NCBI GenBank assembly: GCA_023429565.1
Contig: JAEZDJ010000094.1
Coordinates: forward strand, 1 to 7,715
DNA length: 7,715 nt
Source: Actinomycetes bacterium
GTDB taxonomy: Bacteria > Actinomycetota > Coriobacteriia > Coriobacteriales > Eggerthellaceae
Reading direction: 5' to 3'
Below are positions 1 to 6,140 of this stretch, piece by piece (within the stretch, counting starts at the first letter, position 1; every line of letters starts with the position of its first letter). The notes beneath the pieces were generated by a model. That model saw only the letters and a program-made list of their open reading frames with translations, searched no databases and was not told the DNA's origin. Position numbers and translations under genes: made by a program.

Positions 1-359
1 AAATCAATGGTTCCCGGCTGAATGCCGAGGAATGTCACGAAATCACATATTCGATCGAGTTCATTCAGAAGAAAGGTGATCGGCAGGGAATGCGTGGTGA
101 TGAGAAACTGCGTCGCCACATCCTGCGCCGTCAACCGCCTGACCGCACCCGTCTCAAGACCCATTTGGGCGGCGTCGACAAACAGTATCCTCTCCGGCTC
201 TTTCCGTCGGATGACCGCCAGATCGTCTTCGGGCGTTTGGCCGCCATCAACCACCTCCCACCCGTCGACAGGACCGTCTTCCAGCATTTTCGCGAGCATG
301 GGGCCAGCGGCGTCATCGCCGCGAAGCACGCTTCCCGCCGTGAAAATCATATTGCTCAT
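1..359 (-). CDS. hycI: HycI-type hydrogenase maturation endopeptidase (C-terminus cut by window edge)
   Basis: This is the nickel-dependent cytoplasmic peptidase (family M52) that removes the C-terminal peptide of the hydrogenase large subunit once nickel is inserted; the substrate here should be HyfG. The minus frame stays open from the ATG at 359 to the left edge, giving 119 residues. E. coli HycI is about 155, so roughly the last 35 are missing. Visible motifs line up with HycI: GDDAAGPML (14-22), VVDGGQTPEDD (36-46), FVDAAQMGLETG (60-71), TTHSLP (88-93) and FLGIQPG (110-116). The metal-binding trio is kept as Asp16, Asp62 and His90, at the same numbering as in the E. coli enzyme. The usual Gly-Asn near the N-terminus is Gly-Ser (residues 9-10). 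The start overlaps the hyfJ stop (ATGA) and has AGGAGG five bases upstream. Family identity is confident from motif spacing. Confidence 0.93.
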   Translation of the reverse strand, partial: MSNMIFTAGSVLRGDDAAGPMLAKMLEDGPVDGWEVVDGGQTPEDDLAVIRRKEPERILFVDAAQMGLETGAVRRLTAQDVATQFLITTHSLPITFLLNELDRICDFVTFLGIQPGTID

Positions 360-817
360 GCCGTCCTCCTGACCATGAGATACACCGAAGGCTCATCACG
401 CACCTTGAGAAGCAAATCCATAAGGGCAGTCAGGCGCTTGACATCGTCCTTCTCAAGAACAGGCTTGGATGGTCCTCCGTCGCCACAGACATCGAGCGTC
501 AGGAGCGCTCCGCGCGCTGCGGCAAGCAGTCCCGGCACATGGGATTTGTTGATTTCAATCTCACCAAACCGCATGACTCCCTCCAGCTTGCGGCGCGAAA
601 CATCGTCATCAAGATGGCTAGCAATGCGTCTATAGGCATCAAGCGGCATCGAGAGAGCCTCTTCAAAACAATCGATGACGCCCGTGTGATGCCCGACGGC
701 CAACGTGTAATACAACACGTCGCAAGCCTCCTCAGGCACCGACGCCTCACTGTCGACAAACTTCTTCGTCAAGCGGAAGAACGAGACGGCAGGCAAAGAT
801 GAAGCTTCCGTCATCAT
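356..817 (-). CDS. hyfJ: HyfJ/HycH family formate hydrogenlyase maturation protein
   Basis: This 153-residue soluble protein belongs to the HycH/HyfJ family, which is needed for maturation of the large subunit of formate hydrogenlyase-type hydrogenases and is thought to act with the unprocessed large subunit. E. coli homologues are about 136-137 residues, so this one has a few extra residues at the N-terminus and in the middle. Diagnostic stretches are RLTKKFVDSE (15-24), VLYYTLAVGHHTGVIDCFE (34-52), RRKLEGVMRFGEIEI (75-89), HVPGL (93-97) and the C-terminal end SVYLMVRR. No membrane segment or metal motif is evident; its exact biochemical action is not known to me. The start chosen is the first of two adjacent ATGs, because AGGAG lies seven bases upstream. 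It overlaps the hyfI stop by four bases and its own stop overlaps the hycI start by four, so translation is probably coupled. Confidence 0.92.
   Translation of the reverse strand: MMTEASSLPAVSFFRLTKKFVDSEASVPEEACDVLYYTLAVGHHTGVIDCFEEALSMPLDAYRRIASHLDDDVSRRKLEGVMRFGEIEINKSHVPGLLAAARGALLTLDVCGDGGPSKPVLEKDDVKRLTALMDLLLKVRDEPSVYLMVRRTA
365..370 (-). promoter_or_regulatory. Ribosome binding site of hycI
   Basis: On the minus strand this reads AGGAGG, a perfect Shine-Dalgarno core, five bases before the ATG at 359. It lies inside the last codons of hyfJ. It fixes the hycI start, which would otherwise be hidden in an overlap with hyfJ. Confidence 0.8.
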
Positions 818-1605
818 GCGTCGACTCCTATCACTTTTGCACGCACCAGGGATCGGAGGTCAGAATAGATCTCAACCTTCCGCGGGTCGCCCTCGCGCGC
901 GATGAGCGATGCAAGCGAGGAAAAGACATCTCCATCAGCTGGCTCAAGGGCACCCATGAACTCGTCGACCAAGTCGCGTCCATAGCGATACCCAGCCATG
1001 CGACGAGCCTCGCGCTCCAGCTGCACGCGCAGCCGATACGGAATGCCCCCATGCAGCAGCGGCGCCTGCTCGTCCTTTCCCTCAACCAGATCTGTTGCGT
1101 GGATCTTCTGTCCCAGAAGGCCCAAGGCTATGGCAAACCCATAGATGGTCTGAGCTGGCGATGGCGGGCAACCGGGAATATACACATCGACGGGAAACAG
1201 CTTGTCCGTGCCTCCCCATACACAGTAGTTGTCGTGGAAAATGCCTCCTGTGCACCCACATGCCCCATAGCTCACCACGAGTTTCGGATCCGGCGCTGCC
1301 GCATACGCGCGGACTGCCGGCATGCGCATGGCACGCGTGACGGCCCCCGTGTACACGAGAATGTCCGCATGCCGCGGGCTTGCCATATTCTTGATGCCAA
1401 ACCGCTCAGCGTCGAACACAGGCGTGATGGTGGCGAATATCTCTATTTCGCACGCGTTGCATCCGCCGCAGTCAACACGGTAGATGTACACCGAACGCTT
1501 GATGTCGTTCAGAAGCGCCGCCTTCGCGGCAACGATCTTTTCATCGAGCTCCTTTTGCTGGAGCCGGTGCTGAAGGCTCTCAGGAACCATGAACGTCTCA
1601 GCCAT
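814..1605 (-). CDS. hyfI: Hydrogenase-4 small subunit HyfI (NuoB/HycG-like)
   Basis: This is the small electron-transfer subunit of the group 4 [NiFe]-hydrogenase, homologous to NuoB of complex I. It carries the [4Fe-4S] cluster next to the Ni-Fe site of HyfG and sits in the cytoplasmic arm. With the start at 1605 it has 263 residues; E. coli HycG and HyfI are about 252-255. The cluster motif is DCGGCNACEIEIFA (45-58, likely ligands Cys49 and Cys52), followed by SYGACGCTGGIF (112-123, Cys116) and VYIPGCPPSP (141-150, Cys146). Other family blocks are SPRHADIL (76-83), TGAVTRAMR (86-94), CVWGGTDK (128-135) and the C-terminal GYRYGR (205-210). No twin-arginine signal peptide is present, as expected for a cytoplasm-facing group 4 enzyme. 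Two adjacent ATGs, 1608 and 1605, are possible; AAGGAGG is three bases from the first and six from the second, so 1605 is preferred. Cys46 and Cys118 are additional cysteines. Confidence 0.96.
   Translation of the reverse strand: MAETFMVPESLQHRLQQKELDEKIVAAKAALLNDIKRSVYIYRVDCGGCNACEIEIFATITPVFDAERFGIKNMASPRHADILVYTGAVTRAMRMPAVRAYAAAPDPKLVVSYGACGCTGGIFHDNYCVWGGTDKLFPVDVYIPGCPPSPAQTIYGFAIALGLLGQKIHATDLVEGKDEQAPLLHGGIPYRLRVQLEREARRMAGYRYGRDLVDEFMGALEPADGDVFSSLASLIAREGDPRKVEIYSDLRSLVRAKVIGVDA
825..829 (-). promoter_or_regulatory. Ribosome binding site of hyfJ
   Basis: AGGAG on the minus strand, seven bases before the ATG at 817 and ten before the next in-frame ATG at 814. The seven-base spacing favours 817 as the start. 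The site lies within the last codons of hyfI. Confidence 0.65.
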
Positions 1606-2141
1606 CATCGCCCTCCTTGCGCATCCGAGCCACGCTGCGCGGCCAAGCCGTCGGCGCGGCGCTTGCAACTGGAACACACGCCCATGAGCTCGCGCGCTTC
1701 AGGCACGCCAGGGCCAGGCTGCGCATGTGACAGTATCCGGGCAGCATAGTCTATTTCCTTGCGCGGCGCGAAGTACGAGCCGCATTCCGAACACGCCTGC
1801 AGCCGATAGGTGCAGGTTTCCCTCAAATCATCCTTGCTCATGACCGCCAGTTCGAACTGCGTCCCCAACCTGATGGCCTCGAGCGGGCACACCTCCTCGC
1901 ACCGCCCGCAGAAAATGCAGCGCCCATAATTGATTGACCAGGTGATGGTTCCTGCATCAAGATCGGTGTGCATCTGTATGGCGTTGGGTGGGCAGGCCAC
2001 GGCGCAGGCGGCGCAAGCGATGCATCGCTCGAGATCGTGTTCGGGCTTGCCCCGCATGTTCGGTGCGGTTTCCAGGGGCGCAAACGGATATTTCACCGTC
2101 GCCTCTCCGGTTTTTATAATATTTTGCAGCGTTTTCAGCAT
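1605..2141 (-). CDS. hyfH: Hydrogenase-4 iron-sulfur subunit HyfH (HycF/NuoI-like, two [4Fe-4S] clusters)
   Basis: This 178-residue ferredoxin-like subunit is the counterpart of HycF/HyfH and NuoI. It relays electrons between the donor module and the HyfI cluster in the cytoplasmic arm. Two classical [4Fe-4S] motifs are visible: CIACAACAVACP (Cys40, 43, 46, 50) and CIFCGRCEEVCP (Cys75, 78, 81, 85). The N-terminus (IIKTGEATVKYPF, 8-20, and RGKPEHD, 30-36) matches the HycF-type N-terminal arm and supports the ATG at 2141. After the clusters comes a second four-cysteine pattern, CSEC (117-120) and CSSC (156-159), around the conserved block RKEIDYA (127-133). This could bind a single metal ion. 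The gene starts nine bases after the hyfG stop; the ribosome site is weak, with only a G run at 2147-2151. Its stop overlaps the hyfI start. Confidence 0.95.
   Translation of the reverse strand: MLKTLQNIIKTGEATVKYPFAPLETAPNMRGKPEHDLERCIACAACAVACPPNAIQMHTDLDAGTITWSINYGRCIFCGRCEEVCPLEAIRLGTQFELAVMSKDDLRETCTYRLQACSECGSYFAPRKEIDYAARILSHAQPGPGVPEARELMGVCSSCKRRADGLAAQRGSDAQGGR
1612..1618 (-). promoter_or_regulatory. Ribosome binding site of hyfI
   Basis: AAGGAGG on the minus strand, lying inside the last codons of hyfH. It is six bases from the ATG at 1605 and only three from the ATG at 1608. This favours the shorter reading of hyfI by one residue. Confidence 0.7.
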
Positions 2142-2150
2142 GGCAGCCCC

Positions 2151-3881
2151 CTAATCCTTCAAAGGAGAATGGGTGCGGCGGCGGCAGTATGACTCCAGCT
2201 GCGTCTTCGTCAGCACCTTGCTCGTCTTTTTGTGAACGTCCACCACCGTCACGCGGTCCGTGCATGAGTAGCACGGATCGATGCTGCCCACGATAAGTGC
2301 CGCATCCGAGATGGTGTTGCCCCGGAACATGTAACGCAGCACCGGCCAGTTGCTGTAGGTTGCCGCCTTTGCGCGCCATCGATAGCATTTCTGGTTGTCT
2401 CCCACCATGGCCCAGTGCACGTCCTCGCCACGGGGAGCCTCCGTCACCGCCAACCCAAACTTGTGGGGAGTATAGGTCCAGTCTTCCGTCAGGATGGGAC
2501 CGGCCGGTGCGTTCTCAAGCAAATTTTCAATCATGTCGAGACTGTCGAGGAATTCCTCAATCCTGACAAGGGTACGACTCTTCACGTCGCATCCGTCATG
2601 GACGCGCGCTTTGAAGGATCCCTGGAGACTCTTGTATCCCGAGAACGGATGGTCGAAACGCGCGTCGCGGGCAAACCCGCTGCCACGCACGCACGGGCCC
2701 ACCGGGCTGAAGGCACGGGCGACGCGGCGGTCAAGGATGCCGACGCCCTCCGTTCGGGCAAGGAAGTTCGGCGTTGACATGAGCTCCTCCACAAGCGCCT
2801 TGACCTCATCGCGCAACTCATCGACCAGCCTCACGGTTGCCAGACGCTGCTCAGACAGAATGTCACGGCGGACTCCCCCGATGAGGTTCAGTCCGTACGT
2901 CTTGCGATGGCCCGTCAGAAGCTCGGCCAAATCCATCGACTTCTCACGAACGCGAAAGAAGTGGTTGAAGCCCGTGTCAAACCCGCAATAGTGACAGACA
3001 AGACCGAGATTGAGCAGATGGGAGTGAAGTCGTTCGACCTCAAGCACAATGGCGCGGATGAACTGCGCTCGCACGGGAACGACGATGCCCTGGGCGTTTT
3101 CGACAGCCTCCGCATAGGCGACGGAATGGGCACACCCGCAGATGCCGCAGATGCGGTCGGCCAAGAACGTGACTGCGTCATAGTTCAACCGTGACTCGGC
3201 AACCTTCTCCATCCCACGATGGACATAGAACAGGCGGTAGTCAGCGTCGATGATATCCTCGCCCTCGACAAACAGACGAAAATGTCCCGGCTCGTCAGAG
3301 GTGATATGCAGCGGACCCATGGGCACCTCAGTGGTCTCATGGTCTCCGGTGTCTGCTAAAAACGAGTAGTTTTCCACGTCTGAAACCGGCGTCGGACGCT
3401 TGCGGTAGTCCATCGAGTCTTTTCTCAGCGGATAAAGCCCATCAGGCCAATCATCGGGCAACACAAGACGTCGCTCGTCAGGAAGACCCACCGGATGGAG
3501 GCCGAACATGTCACGCACCTCGCGCTCGCTCCACACGCAGGCCGGCACGCGAGGCGTGACCGAAGGGAATTCGCAGGTTGTCGGGTCGACCTCTGCGCGA
3601 ATCACGCAGTAGCACGGATCATCCTCTTCCATGGACAGTATATAGTACAACGCATAATGCCCGTTCAGAGGCCGCTCGTCGTTCCCCACCATCATAGGAA
3701 GCCAGCCTCCGCGACCGAAGTACAGAAACTCAACCACGTCAGGCAGGGAGTCGGTGGCGACGGTGGCGGTAACCTGGGTTTCCGCCTGCCAAGCGACATC
3801 TTTCAGGACACCGGGGAAACGCTCACGCACCGCCTCGATATGGCTCTCGCCCGCACGTTTTTTCTCAGCAATATTCTTCAC
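2151..3881 (-). CDS. hyfG: Hydrogenase-4 large (catalytic) subunit HyfG, NuoC-NuoD fusion
   Basis: This is the catalytic subunit of the group 4 [NiFe]-hydrogenase, which makes or oxidises H2. It has 576 residues; E. coli HycE and HyfG are about 570. The N-terminal NuoC-like domain spans about 30-160, with signature EREVRDMFGLHP (119-130) and YPLRKD (150-155). The NuoD-like catalytic domain follows, from PMGPLHITSDEPGHF (187-201) to the end. The Ni-Fe ligands are the two CxxC pairs: RICGIC (243-248, Cys245 and Cys248) and DPCYSC (535-540, Cys537 and Cys540). The first position of the second pair is Cys, not selenocysteine. A 33-residue tail after CTDR is the expected maturation peptide. The start is a GTG, six bases after the hyfF stop, with GAGGAG nine bases upstream; the next residues, KNIAEKKR, contain no nearby alternative Met. 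The protein acts on the cytoplasmic face, bound through HyfI and HyfC. Confidence 0.97.
   Translation of the reverse strand: MKNIAEKKRAGESHIEAVRERFPGVLKDVAWQAETQVTATVATDSLPDVVEFLYFGRGGWLPMMVGNDERPLNGHYALYYILSMEEDDPCYCVIRAEVDPTTCEFPSVTPRVPACVWSEREVRDMFGLHPVGLPDERRLVLPDDWPDGLYPLRKDSMDYRKRPTPVSDVENYSFLADTGDHETTEVPMGPLHITSDEPGHFRLFVEGEDIIDADYRLFYVHRGMEKVAESRLNYDAVTFLADRICGICGCAHSVAYAEAVENAQGIVVPVRAQFIRAIVLEVERLHSHLLNLGLVCHYCGFDTGFNHFFRVREKSMDLAELLTGHRKTYGLNLIGGVRRDILSEQRLATVRLVDELRDEVKALVEELMSTPNFLARTEGVGILDRRVARAFSPVGPCVRGSGFARDARFDHPFSGYKSLQGSFKARVHDGCDVKSRTLVRIEEFLDSLDMIENLLENAPAGPILTEDWTYTPHKFGLAVTEAPRGEDVHWAMVGDNQKCYRWRAKAATYSNWPVLRYMFRGNTISDAALIVGSIDPCYSCTDRVTVVDVHKKTSKVLTKTQLESYCRRRTHSPLKD
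2154..2252 (-). other. Predicted C-terminal maturation peptide of HyfG (residues 544-576)
   Basis: In E. coli HycE the protease HycI cuts after an arginine that follows the second Ni-binding CxxC, removing 32 residues. Here the matching site is C-T-D-R at 540-543, followed by V-T-V-V-D-V. The tail has 33 residues, includes Cys566 and ends in a basic stretch (CRRR then THSPLKD). Cleavage is inferred by homology; the protease gene hycI is in the same operon. Confidence 0.8.
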
Positions 3882-3887
3882 AGGACT

Positions 3888-5474
3888 TCACTCCTCTACC
3901 GACGCAGACACATGCGTCTGATCGGTCGCGGCAAACAGGTCTTTGAACAGAGGGGCTTGGTGCAGCACGTCGGTGTCCTGCTGCAGCACGATGGCTGTCG
4001 CGGACTCTATCCCCTCAAGCACCGGCTGAGGCAGGGCTATCCCGAACCACAGGATCATCACAACAAGCACGATTTCCGGAGCAAGCGCAAGAGCGCCAAC
4101 ATCCTTTTTCACCATGCCCTCCGGGGCCTTTCCCAGAGCTGAGCCGGCAGCCACCTTCACAAATGCAGCGATGACGATCGTCAGGGCCAAGGCCATGATG
4201 ACGACGATCCAGAGATTGCCGCTGACAATTCCCGCGACGAAAGCCATGACCTCAGAAATGAACAGGGCAAAGGGAGGAAATGCCGAAAGAGCGAAACATC
4301 CCATGCACAAAAGCACCGCCGTGACCGGGGCAACCTGGATAACTCCCTTGATGGCCTTGAGATCGCGTGTCCCGTATTTCATGAGCAGATTTCCCGACAG
4401 GCAGAACATAAGCGCCTTCGTCAACCCATGCACGACACAGTGCAGCAACGCCGCCGCCACCCCAAGGGGACCGCCAAAACCCAGACAGAGCGCGACAATT
4501 CCGATGTTTTCACACGAGCTGTAAGCCAGCTTGCGTTTGATGTCGTCTTGGGCGAACACCGCAAATGCCGCCACGACTACGGAGGAAATCCCAAAGATCA
4601 ACATGGTGACTTGCGGGAACGTCGGGCCGATGGCTTGGATTGCCAAGATGTAGAAACGAATGATAATGAGCATGGCGCATTTCAGCAACACACCTGACAG
4701 CAGGCCCGAAACCGGGCTCGGCGCCTCCGAGTGAGCATCGGGCAACCAGGTGTGCATGGGGAAAAGTCCCGCCTTCGTGCCAAATCCGATAGCTGCAAAC
4801 ACAAAGGCGATCTCCATCAGCACGACATCGAACTGAGAGGCATAGGGCAGCAGGGATGTCCAGAAAACCGCCTGATGGGGATCGGCCATGACATCAGCTG
4901 CGTTGGCATACACGAGAACCGTGCCATAGAGCCCAAACGCAACCCCGGCCGTGCATACGATGATGTACTTCCACGCGGCTTCGAGACAGAGCTTCGTCGT
5001 GTAGGCACCCACGAGGAACACCGTCGACAAGGTGGTCGCTTCGATGGCAACCCACATCATGATGATGTTGTTGGACAGGGCAACGACGAGCATGGAGAAC
5101 ACAAACAGGCTGAAGAACGCATAGTACTGCTTGACGTGCGAGGCATCCATATGCCCGATCTTGACGTCATTGCGGATGTACGACAGGGAATAGAATCCCG
5201 TCAAAAAGCCGACCACGCCGATAAGGGCGACAAACACGCTGCCAAGAGCATCGAGGTGGAACCAGAGGCCAACCGCTTCGATAGTGCGGCCGGAAAAGAT
5301 GACCTCCGAGACCAAGAAAAGCGAAAGCGCGAGCACCGCAGCGAGCGATGCAAGATGAATGGCCTCGTACACGCCACGCGGCACGCTTTTCGACGGGAGC
5401 ACAGCCATGACGAGTGACGCGACGAGCGGCACCGCCATCAACACGACGACCAACATTGAATAATCCACGGCCAT
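3888..5474 (-). CDS. hyfF: Hydrogenase-4 membrane subunit HyfF (proton-antiporter-like, NuoL/M/N family)
   Basis: This 528-residue polytopic membrane protein is the HyfF antiporter-like subunit (E. coli HyfF is about 526). It is related to the Mrp-type antiporters and NuoL/M/N of complex I, and is expected to form an ion half-channel in the membrane arm. Hydrophobic segments run nearly end to end, about 14 helices by family. Residues linked to ion movement in this family are present: Glu145 in WVAIEATTL (141-149), Lys234 in FGTKAGLFPMHTWLPDA (231-247), Lys265 in SGVLLKCAML (260-269), Lys353 in HGLTKALMF (349-357) and Glu408 in FISEVM (405-410). The signature HSEAPSPVSG (248-257) is intact. 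A hydrophilic tail of about 30 residues ends in SASVEE. The start at 5474 follows the hyfE stop by three bases, with AAAGGG at 5481-5486 as a modest ribosome site. Confidence 0.95.
   Translation of the reverse strand: MAVDYSMLVVVLMAVPLVASLVMAVLPSKSVPRGVYEAIHLASLAAVLALSLFLVSEVIFSGRTIEAVGLWFHLDALGSVFVALIGVVGFLTGFYSLSYIRNDVKIGHMDASHVKQYYAFFSLFVFSMLVVALSNNIIMMWVAIEATTLSTVFLVGAYTTKLCLEAAWKYIIVCTAGVAFGLYGTVLVYANAADVMADPHQAVFWTSLLPYASQFDVVLMEIAFVFAAIGFGTKAGLFPMHTWLPDAHSEAPSPVSGLLSGVLLKCAMLIIIRFYILAIQAIGPTFPQVTMLIFGISSVVVAAFAVFAQDDIKRKLAYSSCENIGIVALCLGFGGPLGVAAALLHCVVHGLTKALMFCLSGNLLMKYGTRDLKAIKGVIQVAPVTAVLLCMGCFALSAFPPFALFISEVMAFVAGIVSGNLWIVVIMALALTIVIAAFVKVAAGSALGKAPEGMVKKDVGALALAPEIVLVVMILWFGIALPQPVLEGIESATAIVLQQDTDVLHQAPLFKDLFAATDQTHVSASVEE
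3891..3896 (-). promoter_or_regulatory. Ribosome binding site of hyfG
   Basis: GAGGAG on the minus strand, nine bases before the GTG at 3881 and immediately upstream of the hyfF stop TGA (3888-3890). This strong site at normal spacing supports GTG as the true start. Confidence 0.75.
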
Positions 5475-5477
5475 CCC

Positions 5478-6131
5478 CTACCCTTTCAATTCCATGAGAT
5501 CGTCAGCGTCAAGCGTGTGGGCAGTGTGGTAGATGCGCAACGCCATGATGGCCATGATGATGACTGCGAAAAACGCATCGGTCGCTATGCCGACCTCGAC
5601 GAGTTCGGGGGCTTGAGGAGCCAACAGGGCCAGGGTCACATGGGAGCCGTTCTCCATGAGGCAGTATCCGAAAATCTGCTTCACGATGTTGCGCTGCGTG
5701 ACGATGCACGTGAGGCCGATGAAGAAGTGGGCGAGCGATATGGCAAGCGCGGGCTTGACTTCTTCGGCCATGGGAAGTTGCACGCCCTGGACAACCACGA
5801 AGCACAGAAACACTTCTATGGCGATGACCACGATGGTCTTCACCGCTGAGAGTTTCGGTTCAAGGCCAGCACCCGCGTCACCCATCTTGCGAACGGTGAA
5901 CAGGATGATGCCGGGAACGATGAGAACCTTGGTGACAAACGCCGTGCCAGCCCAGGTGAAAAGCTCTTCAGATCCCGTCGTCGCCCCCAGTGCCACAAAC
6001 ATCGACACGATCACGAGCGACTGCGCGGCATACAGGTATGCCGCCCGCCGCGGAGTCTTGGCCAACACGACGAGCATCGAGGTGACGATGAGCAAGCCTC
6101 CCAATATGTTTACTAACGAATATCCAGTCAT
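5478..6131 (-). CDS. hyfE: Hydrogenase-4 membrane subunit HyfE (NuoK-like)
   Basis: This small integral membrane protein of 217 residues is almost the same length as E. coli HyfE (216). HyfE is specific to Hyf-type and related complexes and is absent from the simpler Hyc formate hydrogenlyase; its C-terminal half resembles NuoK. About six hydrophobic segments are visible (roughly 6-25, 35-52, 62-80, 98-116, 125-145 and 180-200). Diagnostic conserved blocks are YAAQSLVIVSMF (34-45), FVTKVLIVPGI (65-75), VKPALAISLAHF (125-136), TQRNIVKQIFGYCLMENGSH (145-164) and PELVEVGIATDAFFAV (175-190). The N- and C-terminal ends (MTGYSLVN and LMELKG) also match. The start at 6131 has GAGGAG at 6137-6142, which overlaps the hyfD stop, so translation may be coupled. 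Very confident. Confidence 0.96.
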   Translation of the reverse strand: MTGYSLVNILGGLLIVTSMLVVLAKTPRRAAYLYAAQSLVIVSMFVALGATTGSEELFTWAGTAFVTKVLIVPGIILFTVRKMGDAGAGLEPKLSAVKTIVVIAIEVFLCFVVVQGVQLPMAEEVKPALAISLAHFFIGLTCIVTQRNIVKQIFGYCLMENGSHVTLALLAPQAPELVEVGIATDAFFAVIIMAIMALRIYHTAHTLDADDLMELKG

Positions 6132-6140
6132 TTCGTCTCC

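Noticed and set aside
799..1749. Long plus-strand open frame (316 codons) opposite hyfI
   Set aside because: It lies antisense to a gene with clear NuoB-type motifs, its predicted protein is rich in Arg/His/Ala without recognisable domains, and it is explained by GC-rich codon bias on the minus strand.
2111..2124. AT-rich stretch containing TATAAT on the plus strand, a possible antisense promoter
   Set aside because: It encodes the conserved N-terminal segment LQNIIKTG of HyfH, and I see no well-placed -35 box; a single AT patch is not enough to call a promoter.
2262..2279. Possible selenocysteine at the nickel site of HyfG
   Set aside because: Both positions of the DPCYSC motif are ordinary cysteine codons, and there is no in-frame TGA in the gene.
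4731..5417. Plus-strand open frame (228 codons) opposite hyfF, with similar ones at 3495-4142 and 5656-6528
   Set aside because: Same reason: hydrophilic antisense shadows of HyfF, HyfG and HyfE/HyfD, with no supporting motif or operon context.
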